Positions 28,201-37,418 of a stretch of 64,000 bases of DNA are shown one piece after another. The DNA is from CAZWSX01 sp964636985 (GTDB lineage Bacteria; Planctomycetota; Planctomycetia; Pirellulales; Pirellulaceae). The notes below the pieces were generated by a model. The model was not told the DNA's origin, searched no databases, and worked only from the letters and a program-made list of their open reading frames with translations. Both the position numbers and the translations under genes were made by a program. Where the stretch lies: NCBI GenBank assembly GCA_964636985.1, contig CAZWSX010000005.1, positions 124,001-188,000 on the forward strand, written 5' to 3'. The stretch's first letter is position 1; the number at the start of each line of letters is the position of its first letter.

Positions 28201-31200
28201 CGAAGCGAAGACGATCGAGCCGGCCAATCGCCCGTACGCTTGGGCATCGGTTTCCGAGGCGTTGAGCTGTTGCAACATGATCAAGCCACGCGTCCAGGCG
28301 AGCTCAAACACCCGGTCGGCAAGAGTTGGGTCACGATACTTCTCCCCCATCGCCACGACCGCGGCTCTTGTCTCGGCCATCCCCGATACGACGTCGACTT
28401 GAACCGATTCGTTGGGTTGGATCAAAAGCGAGCAACGAACGCTCACTACCGGATCGAGCGTCGAACCATCACTATTGGACAGCGATCCCGTTTTGTCGAA
28501 CGCCATCGGGAACGTTAGATCGCGGCCGCGGCCCACAAACTTCGTGCGATCTGATTCAAACGAGACTTCACCAAGCACCTTGCCCGTCGTGGTCATCATG
28601 TGCAACAACCACGGTGGCTGTTCTTCCGCCGATCGAGCCCGCCGCGTGCAGAGGATTGCGTTACGTTGCTTGAGAATCTCCGTTTGCACAAACAAGTTAC
28701 TGAAGGCGGGATGCGATTCGTCTTGCGGTTGGGTCGTGAGTACTACTTCCGCGTAACTAGTAATCTCGATCCGACGTGGTCGGTCGGACCAGTTGGTAAG
28801 CGTGATGCGTCTGAGTTCGAGATCGTCTTCCGACGATACGCTGACTTGCGTGTGCGTCTCGATCTGCTCGTCGCGGCGGCGGTAGGCGGCTCGCGATTGC
28901 GAGAAGGTGACCGCATAGGATTGCGGTGCTTTGGCCGTTGGATGCCAGGTCGTCGACCACAAGGCACCGTTATCCAAATCTCTCAGATAGCAAAACGCCC
29001 CCCAACAATCGCGGGTGGGGTCCTCGCGCCAGCGGGTAACGGATACATCGCCCCATCTACTGTAACCACCCCCTGCACTCGTCACCATCAAGTGGTACTT
29101 GCCGTTGGAGAGCAAGTGAACTTCGGGAACAGGCCCACTTGGATCTGAATAGACCCGCATGGTGCCTGCCTGTTCTGGCGTGACAGTCCGTTTTGCGTTG
29201 GCCTCTGCAGCGTGTGGAAAAACAGGTACCGTCGCCTTGGGAACGCGTTCGTGCAACAGCAAGTCGGCCGCTTTGAGCATTGGATCGGCAGCGAACCGTC
29301 GCTGCATCGGCTTATTGAGCAACACGTATGCGAGCGACAATAGGCTCATGCCAACGTGGTGGGCCATGAATTGTCGAACGGTAGAGCTCGTGGCGCCAGG
29401 CGGAACGCGTGAAGGCGTGTAGTCGATCGCTTCGTAAAAACCGAAGGCACCAACGTATCCGTCGCTCGCCAGCCGTTCCAGGTTGCGGCACGCCGCGGTG
29501 GGCGCCACCATCAAGGCCATCGCGGAAGCATAGGGCGCAATGACCAAATCCTCGGCCAAACCTCGCTTGAGTCCAAGACCGGGAACGCCAAAAGCGCGGT
29601 ATTGGTAATTCGACTGCACATCGACCGAACTGAAGCCCGACTCGGAGATTCCCCACGGCACGGCTCGCTGCCGGCCGTAGATCATTTGGCGTCGAACAAC
29701 GGCCTGATACGTTTGGTCGAGCAGCGTTCCTTCATACGTTGGCATCACCAACAAAGGCATCAGGTACTCGAACATCGATCCGCTCCAGCTCAACAGCGCT
29801 GGTGCCCCGCCAGTGCTGGTGAGCAAGCGGCCTAGTGCGAACCAGTGCTTTTGGCCAAGATCGCCTTGGGCGATCAGCAAGTAGCTCGCGAGACGAGCCT
29901 CCGACGCCAGCAGATCGTAGCACCCCGCGTCCAAACGATTTTCACTGACGTTGTAGCCGATTGCGAATAATTCTCGTGACGGGCGGTACAAGAACTCAAA
30001 GTCCATTTCACTGAATTCGTGGCACTGCAAAGCAAGTTGTTCGAGTGCGCGAATCCGTTCCGCGGCGTCGCTTGACGAGTCCATCACCGCGCTACGAAGT
30101 TGCCCCAGCCATTCCGTTGAAGGTACACTGTCCGTGGTGACCAGATCAGTCGCGATCGCATCGATGAGTGGGGAGAGTGTCTCGGGCAAGCGAGCGATTT
30201 CGCCCAGCGTCGGACTTGCGTCAAGTTGCGTAAGTCGGTCATTGAGCTGTGCGAACCGTTGAATCTGTTCAGGTGAACCTTGCACCCACATCCCCTTGGG
30301 AGGCGTCGGGAGCGTTGTCCAGGCGGCAAGGCGTCGCAAATCGTCCAAGTGATCGGTGGCTGCTCGTTCGACCGCTCTGGCCCACCAAACCATCTCAGGG
30401 TGTCGCGCCAATGCCACCTGCAACTCGCCGCCAAGCGCGATCAGCCGCGGCAAGACGGCCGCCGCTGGTGCGAGGGCGTACGACTGCCGCTCGAGCTCCT
30501 CGATTTGGCGGTCGATTCTTCGCAGGATGTCTCCACCGATATGGTGGTCGCCCGACCCGCGGCCGTTGACCTTGGCCTCGTCGGCGAGCACGGCCAGCGT
30601 GTCGCGCAAGCCTGCGTAGATGTCACGCGGCAGGATGGCCGTGTCGACGAATGACCGGAAGCCGCTCGCAAGAACCCTTAGTTGCGCGGCAAGATTGCCG
30701 CTATCGACAGTCGAAACATACCGTGGCCAGAGAGGTGCCAAGGTGTGGGTGTCGTACCAGTTGTAGAAATGCCCTCGATAACGTTCCATCTGTGCCAAGG
30801 TGGCAAACGTGTTGCGCGTTCGCTCAATCAACTGCGCCGCAGGAAGGTAGCCGAAGTCGTAAGCGGCCAAATCGGAAAGGAGGGCCATCCCGATGTTAGT
30901 TGGGCTCGTGCGGGGAGCGATCGTTTCAGCGCTGTTGAATTGCACATTGTCGGGTGGCAACCAGTTTTCCGCGGACGAAACGTACGTTTCGAAGTATCGC
31001 CAGGACTTGCGGGACATTTGCCGCAGAAACAGATGCTGGGCATCGGTGAGTCGATCAGCACGCTTAGTGATCGAGCGGCTCAGATACCACGCGATCGCGG
31101 GAGACAAGAACCACAACGCGAGCAGAGGGATCGCTGGAAGGAGGAGATTGGGGCGTATCACCAGTAAGTAGCCCGTGACTGCCAGCGCAATCGTTGGCGC

Positions 31201-34062
31201 AATCGCCATCGACCGGCAAAAACCGACCAGATCGCTCCGAGCCGTCCTATCGGCGTCGCTCGACGTCTTCCACTCAAGTAACTTTCGTTTCGTCCAATGC
31301 ACGCGTATGAGCGTACGAACGATCGCATCGACGGACAAATAAGCCTCAAACGGAATCATCACGAGCGAAAACAGGCCCTGAGCCAAAGGCCCTCCCAGCC
31401 CTAGCAAAGTGGTTGACACGTGAGTCCATACCGGCAAGTCGATAGGCTTGGATACGAGAGCATTCGATGCCGACAACAGGGATGGTAAGAAAACGACGGC
31501 AAGGATCAAAGCCGTGGCCGCGTACACGGTCGCTTCGGAACCAATCAGCCAAGAGATGACCAGTAATGCCAGCATGGCAGGCGGAACGAGACTGCGACGG
31601 AGATTGTCGAAAATCTTCCACCACGAAAGCGCCGAGATCGGATTGCCAACATTAGCTCCAACCAGTCCGCGGACTCGAGGAAACAGCCATGCCGCAATCT
31701 GCCAATCGCCGCGCATCCAGCGATGTCGCCGACCCACGTCGGAAAGATAGCTGGAGGGGTAGTCTTCGTACAGAATCACATCGCTCAACAGGGCAGAGCG
31801 ACAATAACAGCTTTCCAACAAGTCGTGGCTCAGAATGGCGTTTTCAGGGAAGTTGCCGCAACGTTGCTCGAATGAATCGACGTCGTAAATACCTTTGCCG
31901 ATGAAGGAACCCTCGCCGAACATGTCCTGATAGACATCGGAGACGACGCGCGTGTAGGGATCGACGCCCGGATCGCCGCCAAACAAGCGAACGAACCAAG
32001 ACCGTCTGGAACTCGGCAAGCTGACGCCGACACGCGGCTGCAAGATGGTGTATCCGGCAACCACTCGGCGAGCATTAGCATCCAGTACCGGCCGATTGAG
32101 CGGATGCGCCATCGCTTCAATCATTTCGCGAGCCGAATCGGGCGGCAACTGTGTGTCGGTGTCGAGCGTGATCACGTAGCGGGTCGTCGCCAGAATAGGG
32201 AGTCGACCGACGACGACGGCAAATCGGCCCGCTGCACCGCGCAATGTCGCGTTCAGATCTGCGAGTTTGCCCCGCTTTCGTTCGTAGCCCATCCACGTGT
32301 TTTCATGCTGGTTCCATCGGCGATCGCGATGCAGCAGGAAAAAAATGTCTTCTCGCTCGGCGCTGTACGTTTGGTTAAGCCGCTCGATTCCCTCGACGAC
32401 AGCGCGAACCAACGCTTCGTCGTGCGGAGTTGTTTGTTCGCTGGCGTCCTCAAAGTCCGTCAGCAGCGCAAAGTGCAAGCCTCCTTCTCGGTTGGAGAGA
32501 AAACGAATCTCAATACCTTCGAGTAGGCGATCGATACTTGCGAGACTAGAGAGCATCGTCGGGATCACCACCAGCGTGCGGCAATCGGGCGGAATTTCTT
32601 TGCGAAAGTCCATCCGCGGCAAGGGCTGCGGGTGCATCAGAGTCGATGTCAGCCAGTTCGTTACGGCGAGTCCCAATTGGGCGGCGCATAATAATCCGGG
32701 TAACGCCATTAACAGCCAAAGCCAAGGATTGAGCGACTCCCAACTTCCCAGTAGGGCCACCGTTATCGTCACGGTGGTGATCGCAAAGGCGACCGACAAG
32801 TAGATGGACAGCGGATAGGCTCGGCGGACTTTTTCGATAACGACCCATGGTGTCAGCCGCATTTCCACCATGCGCTCGAGCGCTGGCCGACCACGATCGA
32901 TCAAGAAGTAGCCAACGTGCGCCGTACGACTTGTTGTCCCGTCAATTGCCTCGGCTTGTGCTAATTGCACGGCACGGTGAGCAACGTCGTACTCCGATCG
33001 TTGCGAACGCTTGGCGATGGCTTCGACGGCATGGCGATAGCGATCACGCGTTGTGAAATCCATCGCCACGTAAATTCCGGCGGGGTCGCCGCACAGCGTC
33101 TTTTCGACGAGGCTTTGTTCGCTGACGAATTTAGGCCAATCGTGAACGCTCAGAAATCTCAGGCCGGCGATGCTATTGCCCACCGATGCCTGATCGGCCG
33201 CTTGTGCCTGCCCTTCGGCAGATACCAGAAGCTCCGTTGTTTGGCCCTGATCGCCTAGGCGGTGCTCCAGCCAACTATTCGCAAAGGCCGTGCTCGGATT
33301 CTGTCCCTGCAGATGGCGTGTCAGTTCCGCCACAAAGGCCCCCGACAAACTGGGCTTCGCGCGTGCCAGGTCGGCCAACACGAGCACCAGGTCGGTGGGG
33401 CTTTGCTCGACCACCTGAATCATTCGCTGAGCCCACTCGGCTGCTAAATCGCGATCGCGCCGGCTTTGCGCAATCCTGGCCGCGACACGACGAAGGTTCT
33501 CAACCAACGCTAATCGCAACATCAGAGGCAAGGCCCACAGCTCCCCCAGTTTCAAGGGAACCACCGTTTGATAGGCCGCCACGAACCCATCCAAGGTCGT
33601 CGCGTCAACGCGTCCGTCAGTGTGGGAAATAAGCTCCAGAGATATCGCGTAAGCTCTGGGATAGTTCGCCGACGGGCCATTTGAAAGTCGCGGCAACTCG
33701 CCGCTAAATGACCGTGGCAGAAGCCGGCGCGTAGCGCGAATCTGTTCTTCAATCAGATAGAAATTGTCGAGCAACCACTCGGCGGCGGGCGAAATGCGTC
33801 GGCTGAGTTCCGACGCTTTTGTGACGAGATCGTAGGCCTCGACGAGCACCCTTTCGTTGTCCGCCAGTCTCGGCAAGAGCCTATCGGTCGCCTTTCCCTC
33901 GGCGAGTTGATGCGTCCCCGCGATCGCGCGGGCATGCCGTTCGAGTTGATCGACGCTATACAACTCGCCTCGTAGTGGCAATTCATCTGGAGCCATCCGT
34001 GGCGGTTCGTCTTGGTCGGCTGGTTTTCGCCAAGAGGTGAGCCAACTAAGACGATCGCTCAT
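25258..34062 (-). CDS. ndvB: cyclic beta-1,2-glucan synthase, NdvB/ChvB type
   Basis: At 2934 residues this is the largest gene in the window. The order is that of NdvB: an N-terminal cytoplasmic region, transmembrane helices near 410-470, a family 84 glycosyltransferase with the DTDTQLP motif near residue 640, more helices (about 830-1010), a glucoamylase-like domain around 1500 (GISESGFSSVDVQSNY), and C-terminal glycoside phosphorylase (GH94) repeats with the catalytic GCGDWNDGMN near residue 2597. The enzyme makes, sizes and cyclises beta-glucans with UDP-glucose as donor, and exports them to the periplasm, where they act in osmoadaptation. The product linkage is inferred from the family. 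Its last codons overlap the transglutaminase gene on the other strand. Confidence 0.93.
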   Translation of the reverse strand: MSDRLSWLTSWRKPADQDEPPRMAPDELPLRGELYSVDQLERHARAIAGTHQLAEGKATDRLLPRLADNERVLVEAYDLVTKASELSRRISPAAEWLLDNFYLIEEQIRATRRLLPRSFSGELPRLSNGPSANYPRAYAISLELISHTDGRVDATTLDGFVAAYQTVVPLKLGELWALPLMLRLALVENLRRVAARIAQSRRDRDLAAEWAQRMIQVVEQSPTDLVLVLADLARAKPSLSGAFVAELTRHLQGQNPSTAFANSWLEHRLGDQGQTTELLVSAEGQAQAADQASVGNSIAGLRFLSVHDWPKFVSEQSLVEKTLCGDPAGIYVAMDFTTRDRYRHAVEAIAKRSQRSEYDVAHRAVQLAQAEAIDGTTSRTAHVGYFLIDRGRPALERMVEMRLTPWVVIEKVRRAYPLSIYLSVAFAITTVTITVALLGSWESLNPWLWLLMALPGLLCAAQLGLAVTNWLTSTLMHPQPLPRMDFRKEIPPDCRTLVVIPTMLSSLASIDRLLEGIEIRFLSNREGGLHFALLTDFEDASEQTTPHDEALVRAVVEGIERLNQTYSAEREDIFFLLHRDRRWNQHENTWMGYERKRGKLADLNATLRGAAGRFAVVVGRLPILATTRYVITLDTDTQLPPDSAREMIEAMAHPLNRPVLDANARRVVAGYTILQPRVGVSLPSSRRSWFVRLFGGDPGVDPYTRVVSDVYQDMFGEGSFIGKGIYDVDSFEQRCGNFPENAILSHDLLESCYCRSALLSDVILYEDYPSSYLSDVGRRHRWMRGDWQIAAWLFPRVRGLVGANVGNPISALSWWKIFDNLRRSLVPPAMLALLVISWLIGSEATVYAATALILAVVFLPSLLSASNALVSKPIDLPVWTHVSTTLLGLGGPLAQGLFSLVMIPFEAYLSVDAIVRTLIRVHWTKRKLLEWKTSSDADRTARSDLVGFCRSMAIAPTIALAVTGYLLVIRPNLLLPAIPLLALWFLSPAIAWYLSRSITKRADRLTDAQHLFLRQMSRKSWRYFETYVSSAENWLPPDNVQFNSAETIAPRTSPTNIGMALLSDLAAYDFGYLPAAQLIERTRNTFATLAQMERYRGHFYNWYDTHTLAPLWPRYVSTVDSGNLAAQLRVLASGFRSFVDTAILPRDIYAGLRDTLAVLADEAKVNGRGSGDHHIGGDILRRIDRQIEELERQSYALAPAAAVLPRLIALGGELQVALARHPEMVWWARAVERAATDHLDDLRRLAAWTTLPTPPKGMWVQGSPEQIQRFAQLNDRLTQLDASPTLGEIARLPETLSPLIDAIATDLVTTDSVPSTEWLGQLRSAVMDSSSDAAERIRALEQLALQCHEFSEMDFEFLYRPSRELFAIGYNVSENRLDAGCYDLLASEARLASYLLIAQGDLGQKHWFALGRLLTSTGGAPALLSWSGSMFEYLMPLLVMPTYEGTLLDQTYQAVVRRQMIYGRQRAVPWGISESGFSSVDVQSNYQYRAFGVPGLGLKRGLAEDLVIAPYASAMALMVAPTAACRNLERLASDGYVGAFGFYEAIDYTPSRVPPGATSSTVRQFMAHHVGMSLLSLAYVLLNKPMQRRFAADPMLKAADLLLHERVPKATVPVFPHAAEANAKRTVTPEQAGTMRVYSDPSGPVPEVHLLSNGKYHLMVTSAGGGYSRWGDVSVTRWREDPTRDCWGAFCYLRDLDNGALWSTTWHPTAKAPQSYAVTFSQSRAAYRRRDEQIETHTQVSVSSEDDLELRRITLTNWSDRPRRIEITSYAEVVLTTQPQDESHPAFSNLFVQTEILKQRNAILCTRRARSAEEQPPWLLHMMTTTGKVLGEVSFESDRTKFVGRGRDLTFPMAFDKTGSLSNSDGSTLDPVVSVRCSLLIQPNESVQVDVVSGMAETRAAVVAMGEKYRDPTLADRVFELAWTRGLIMLQQLNASETDAQAYGRLAGSIVFASALRRAKASLLVRNRRGQSGLWGYGISGDLPIVLVRIRDSEKIDLIRQTVKAHAYWRMQGLHVDLVIWNEDDSVYRQSLQDSIMDIVATSPEATLVDRPGGIFVRRGEQMSEEDRWLLQTVARVVLLDDGGTLIEQVERRGRSEVTIPSLKPLKRRHDTIIPAEPPSRDLAYFNGLGGFSRDGREYVSILGDKKVTPAPWVNVIANAQIGTVVSESGNAYTWVDNSHEFRLTPWHNDPVSDTCGEAIYIRDEETGRFWSPSPSPARGSNTYIARHGFGYSIFDYSDDGIVTELCVYVAIDSPVKFARLKITNHSGRPRQLSVTGYWEWVLGELRTKTAMHVTTELDSVTGAIFARNPYSPDFAQKVAFVDCSETTRTYTGDRTEFLGRNGNLAQPAAMRRVRLSNRTGAGLDPCAAMQTQVPLDVGQERVVVFSIGAASSEVEARQLVQSTHGEGKAQRALEGVWHYWSQTLGAVHFETPDPTVNFLANGWLIYQTLACRMWARTGFYQSGGAYGFRDQLQDAMALIHADPGLFRKHLLCAAGHQFREGDVQHWWHPPGSRGVRTHFSDDYLWLPLAICRYVQTTGDTGVLEERIPFLDSRPLHQDEEANYDQPRISDDVASLYQHAIRAIDHGLTFGAHGLPLMGCGDWNDGMNRVGQHGQGESVWLAFFLYDVLMQFSRLAQKQGDDATADRYTIEAGRLRGHIEQNGWDGEWYRRAYFDDGTPLGSHENPECRIDSISQSWSVLSGAGTNERSALAMENVDRHLVRRKARLIQLLDPPFDKSQLNPGYIKGYVPGVRENGGQYTHAAIWTAMAFAALGDMKRAWELFELINPINHGSTSQSIATYRVEPYVMAADVYGVEPHIGRGGWTWYTGSSGWMYRLLTESLLGLRLEVDTLHFTPRLPSKWPSFKVHYRFHESVYHITIHNSGSGDAIQRLTLDGIDLAEQCLRMVSDGRSHQVEIVLAEAVGMPDKVLLPAD

Positions 34063-34121
34063 TCATACTTTCGAGTGGTTCCAAGAGGACTTTTCAGGAG
34101 CCATAGCGATTGGCGCCCCGG

Positions 34122-34529
34122 TCATTTCCCGGTGTGCTTCTTGATGTAGGCGACGATTTGCGGGGTCGTCATTTTGTCGACGACTCCAATGTGCTTGACG
34201 CGTCCGTCGAGTTTCTTATTGGTGATTCGTTTCACGAACTCTCCTTTGGCCTCGCCCGGACCCATAATCACAATCGCATCCGCGTCGTGGAGGCAGGTAA
34301 TCACTTCGTCGTAGTAATGCGCCAGACTTAGCGCCTGTTTCCGCTCTAGGCGGCCTTTGGGGACAATGTCTCTCGACGAGTAAGAGTGGTTTGCTTGTTC
34401 GCTACTCGACTCGTGCGAACTCCCCTCGCAGTCAATATGGCGAACTTCCTCCTTACCCTTGTCGAGTCGAACGACAACGGCTTGGCTATGGTCGATCCAA
34501 ACGCCTGCTTGAATGGTCATGTACGGCAT
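34122..34529 (-). CDS. baeRF/host-attachment-type small protein (copy 1)
   Basis: The 135-residue product shares its whole length with the protein at 43229-43645: both start with AGVWIDHSxA, carry LERKQA in the middle and have the nearly identical IGPGEAKGEFVKRI block, then a C-terminal KMT segment. The family belongs to small bacterial relatives of archaeo-eukaryotic release factor domain 2, often annotated as translational machinery or host attachment proteins, with no proven role. I chose the ATG at 34529; the ATG at 34520 is equally possible, while the longer frame to 34628 has no similarity at its start. It follows a short hydrophobic peptide and an MpsC remnant on the same strand, the same order as the copy at 42-43 kb. 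Confidence 0.75.
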   Translation of the reverse strand: MPYMTIQAGVWIDHSQAVVVRLDKGKEEVRHIDCEGSSHESSSEQANHSYSSRDIVPKGRLERKQALSLAHYYDEVITCLHDADAIVIMGPGEAKGEFVKRITNKKLDGRVKHIGVVDKMTTPQIVAYIKKHTGK

Positions 34530-34617
34530 GCTTTCGTCGGGCGCCGCCCGATCAGAGATTGGGGCTGGGATAGCGAAAAGAGGCGAATAAAAAATCAGAC
34601 TGGGTTTTGGTTGCAAT

Positions 34618-34674
34618 TCAACAAACAACCACCAACATCAGTACCAACAAGACGACCAGCACGGCTCCAAACAC
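34618..34674 (-). CDS. possible 18-residue hydrophobic peptide
   Basis: A GTG at 34674 (CGGAGA 6 bases upstream, just after an in-frame TAA) opens a frame that encodes only hydrophobic residues: VFGAVLVVLLVLMLVVVC. It lies between an MpsC remnant and the baeRF-type gene, exactly where the intact paralogous operon has a 39-residue membrane peptide (43090-43209). Position makes it more credible than its length would. Confidence 0.4.
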   Translation of the reverse strand: MFGAVLVVLLVLMLVVVC

Positions 34675-34837
34675 CAAAGGTCTCCGTTAAGGGCGGTGGC
34701 TCAAAAACCAATGTCTAGACGACAGCGCAAGGCCAAGTCACTACGGGACGGAATACCTATTCCATCGTTCTCAGCTACAGCAGTTGCCTCGCCGGATCTC
34801 TTTTAGTGAAACGGCAATAAGGACATCTGCACCATCG

Positions 34838-34968
34838 CGCCGGTGCGGATTGCGCATCATGCAAGGTCACTGCCAGCGCGTCATCGCCAAGCACGACCGT
34901 AAGGACTTGGGGCCAAGCCCACGGCGATCTCGTTACAATCGACTTGCTGTGACCGCAAGCTCCTTCGC
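34838..34968 (-). pseudogene. MpsC/DUF2294 remnant
   Basis: On the minus strand, AKELAVTASRL in one frame and LTVVLGDDALAVTLHDAQSAPA in the next match the N-terminal part of the intact MpsC-type protein at 42597 (ARELASAATRF and ATVVLSDDTLVVTLHDALTPA). A TAA and a frameshift separate the two pieces, and the C-terminal half is gone. The gene is therefore dead, but its leader element at 35073-35158 is still well formed. Confidence 0.7.
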
Positions 34969-35072
34969 GGTAAGACCGTCCTCGTCGTTCGTACCGTGGT
35001 GTGCCTTTGGTTTTCCTTAGCAAATGGGGTTGGGAGGCAGTCCACCATTTTGGAATCAACGGTCGAGCGCGC

Positions 35073-35158
35073 AAAAAAACCGGAGAAACGGATCGATGCT
35101 TCGCCGATTCACGCGTTAACAAGCCTCCTCGATGGCGAGGAGGCCCTTTATGTCGTCA
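35073..35158 (-). promoter_or_regulatory. structured leader element, copy A
   Basis: Minus strand, 5' to 3': TGACGACATAAAG, then an 11-bp hairpin from GGGCCTCCTCG to CGAGGAGGCTT, the linker GTTAACGCGTG, then a second hairpin (ATCGGcGAA / TTtcTCCGGT, one mismatch) and seven Ts. The layout equals copies B-E. It precedes the MpsC remnant. Confidence 0.7.
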
Positions 35159-35467
35159 CCCGATGGACACGCCTTCTCTGAAGTCGGCAGTGCCTTATTG
35201 CAACTATAGCTCACCACTCGGACGACACAATGAGCCTAAGTTGGCTCCTGACGCGCAGCCCCCCGAGTGTCGCAAAGTTCGAAAGAAGTCGTAACGATTT
35301 CTACTCGCCAAGATCGGCATTCCAATGGATCGCATTAGGAACGAGATCGATGCACTGCGATAGAACGCAATCGCTTCATCGCACTTGTCCGGCACAACAA
35401 TAGGGGTACAATGCATGAGGCCTAGAGAGGCCATGAATCGCTTTTCGTCTTGAAGGCGATCGTCGGC

Positions 35468-35559
35468 TGACGATATAAAGGGCACCCTCACCATAGAGGT
35501 GGCTCGTTGATTTGTAGACCGATACGGTAGTGCGAAGGCATTACCCTGTCGGTTTTTTT
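35468..35559 (+). promoter_or_regulatory. structured leader element, copy B
   Basis: TGACGATATAAAG is followed by a hairpin closed by GGGC/GCTC (inner CCTC/GAGG), the linker GTTGATTTGTAG, and a long second hairpin (35518-35553, one C-C mismatch) ending in seven Ts. TTGAAG lies 18 bases upstream of TATAAA, so this may double as a promoter. It precedes the ATPase-domain gene at 35703. Confidence 0.75.
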
Positions 35560-35702
35560 ATGCGCACTCAAGCTCTTCGTGCGCCTGAGTCGTGTCTGCT
35601 TGAAAACTCGTCAACTTCGCAAGTTTCATCTTGTCGGAGAGTTCAGTCGAAACGTGGGGCGAGGGAAGCCCCACTGCCACTGTTAACAAAGGATGCTCTT
35701 CC

Positions 35703-36467
35703 GTGATCGACAAAATGGAACATAGTGCGGACGACTTGGTTTCGACCTACGCCGCGGAATTAGAAGTCGATGTCGACCGATTGCGCATCCGGGAGGATCT
35801 GGTTCGCAACGAGGCTACGGAATTCCTGGCCTCAGTTTCTCGGCTGATTGATTCGAATGTCGACTTGGCCGAAGGTAGTCCCGCTCGAACTGAAATCTGC
35901 CGGTTGACGGACATATTTCGCGCATTACTTCTTCACCTTAACGATCAAGCGACGCGTGTGTCGCCCCGCGACGATGTAGCCAACATCAATTTGGAAGAAT
36001 TAATTGAACACGTCTTCACAACACAACAGCGCGTGCATGGCGCAGCCGACGCGGTATTGCACCTGTCGCTTCAAACCGAATCGATTTTGTGGTTCCCTGA
36101 CCGACTGCGTCACATCCTTCACAATCTTTTGGGTAACGCTCTTCGATTTCGTGATCCAACCAAAGGAGAAAATCGCGTGAGCGTTGCCGTCCAAGCGACT
36201 GATGGACGATTTGCATTGCGAGTCAGCGACAATGGGGTCGGCATTTCGACAGCCCTGGCCACCTCGCTCATTGATCTTCCCCACCGCGCGGCACAAGGAC
36301 ATCCGCTGAACTCGAGTTTTGGGCTCGCTGTCGTTCAGTTTTTGGTGCAGCAATGTTGTGGCGAAGTCGAATTGCAAAGCAACGATGATCAAGGCACCAG
36401 TATTCTGGTCTCTCTCCCACGATTTGCCCTCGGTGACTACGTTGAGTCCGCTCACGATTTAGCGTGA
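35703..36467 (+). CDS. histidine-kinase-type ATPase domain protein without a phosphoacceptor histidine
   Basis: Residues 100-250 form a HATPase_c domain: N-box HNLLGNALRF, G1 box VSDNGVGIS and a final glycine-rich stretch with GTSILVSLP. The N-terminal helical part occupies the place of a dimerisation domain, but there is no H-box histidine in it (IREDLVRNEATEFLASVSRL), so classical autophosphorylation is doubtful. It may act as an ATP-sensing switch or a phosphotransfer partner. The start is uncertain: GTG at 35703 has AAAGGA about 10 bases upstream, a TTG at 35631 is also open. It has its own leader element (copy B), 140 bases upstream. Confidence 0.78.
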   Translation: MIDKMEHSADDLVSTYAAELEVDVDRLRIREDLVRNEATEFLASVSRLIDSNVDLAEGSPARTEICRLTDIFRALLLHLNDQATRVSPRDDVANINLEELIEHVFTTQQRVHGAADAVLHLSLQTESILWFPDRLRHILHNLLGNALRFRDPTKGENRVSVAVQATDGRFALRVSDNGVGISTALATSLIDLPHRAAQGHPLNSSFGLAVVQFLVQQCCGEVELQSNDDQGTSILVSLPRFALGDYVESAHDLA

Positions 36468-36659
36468 TCGCGACGCCCATAAGAAGTGAGAACACCGGGG
36501 TTATTGGCGGAGCGTTGAGCCGGGCGGGAATGTGACGAACACACGACCCGACTTGCGGACCAAACCGGGCCGATGCGAGAGAGCGAGTTGAGGTATCGAA
36601 ATTATTTGCACTTGCTGATTTTGGGGGAATGTTGCCTTTCACAAAAGGTGCCCTGCGCC

Positions 36660-36836
36660 ATGGATCTAACAGTTGGCCAGATATACTATGTACCGACGCT
36701 CGGGCCGGAAAAAATAAAGGCTCGCTTCGTGAAGATGAACCAGGGAAAATACGAATTCGTGGAAGTCGATTCCGGTAAGCCGCTTTCGCTGGACCCCGAC
36801 TACATCTACCAACTTGAGGAAATTGACGACACTTAG
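36660..36836 (+). CDS. small conserved-looking hypothetical protein, 58 residues
   Basis: The frame from the ATG at 36660 encodes a compact acidic protein (MDLTVGQIYYVPTLGPEKIKARF in its first third, ending in YQLEEIDDT) with alternating beta-type pattern, suggesting a single small barrel. AGGTG lies about 11 bases upstream. It sits between the ATPase-domain gene and the 87-residue gene. No family is recognised. Confidence 0.6.
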   Translation: MDLTVGQIYYVPTLGPEKIKARFVKMNQGKYEFVEVDSGKPLSLDPDYIYQLEEIDDT

Positions 36837-36912
36837 GTCTCGCCGCGTGCGTCGTCGCCACCTTGAGGCGACCTCATTTCACGCCGGGGGCTACTTTAAG
36901 GAGTCAATCGAC

Positions 36913-37176
36913 ATGGCTGGATTTTCGACCGGACCTTGGCAAAGTACTGGATCAAACATTTATGCGCCGATGGGTCAAGGGGACATCTCGGTTCATTACG
37001 ACATCGCTCATGTGAATAACATTCACGACGATGAAGGCAAAGCCAATGCCCGACTGATCGTTGAAGCGCCCGAGATGTTCAACTTGCTGGCACTGGCCGT
37101 GGACAACGGGGGCCTGAGCGACGACCTCGAGCAGCGAATTCGCAGTGTGCTAGATAAAGTGACCAGAAAAGATTAG
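36913..37176 (+). CDS. hypothetical protein, intact paralogue of the broken gene at 45.8 kb
   Basis: AAGGAG 8 bases before the ATG at 36913 fixes the start of this 87-residue protein. Residues 24-87 (GDISVHYDIAHVNNIHDDEG, then KANARLIVEAPEMFNLL and an RIRSVLDKV tail) recur almost unchanged in the minus-strand fragment at 45807-45995. The family is unknown to me; the conserved motif suggests a small cytoplasmic protein. It is part of the stress-type cluster. Confidence 0.75.
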   Translation: MAGFSTGPWQSTGSNIYAPMGQGDISVHYDIAHVNNIHDDEGKANARLIVEAPEMFNLLALAVDNGGLSDDLEQRIRSVLDKVTRKD

Positions 37177-37418
37177 CCTGCCGACAAACTTCTCTTGAAG
37201 CCTCCGTTTTTGTGAATGGCGTTATCCGTCTTCCCCGAGCGAGATTGATGCGCATCGCCAGAGGCACTCAGCCTGTCCCCGTATAATGGCTTAGGGTGGG
37301 GACGTCTCAATTCATAGGCTTCTGATTGGAGACCGTGTTTGATTCTGCGCACACTTTTTTTCAAAGCGCTGAACAGTCCCCAAAAGTTTCCAATTAGTTT
37401 CTCACGGATGGCCGCGCT

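Noticed and set aside
35204..35494. 96-residue minus-strand frame
   Set aside because: It overlaps leader element copy B and has no motif or ribosome-binding site.
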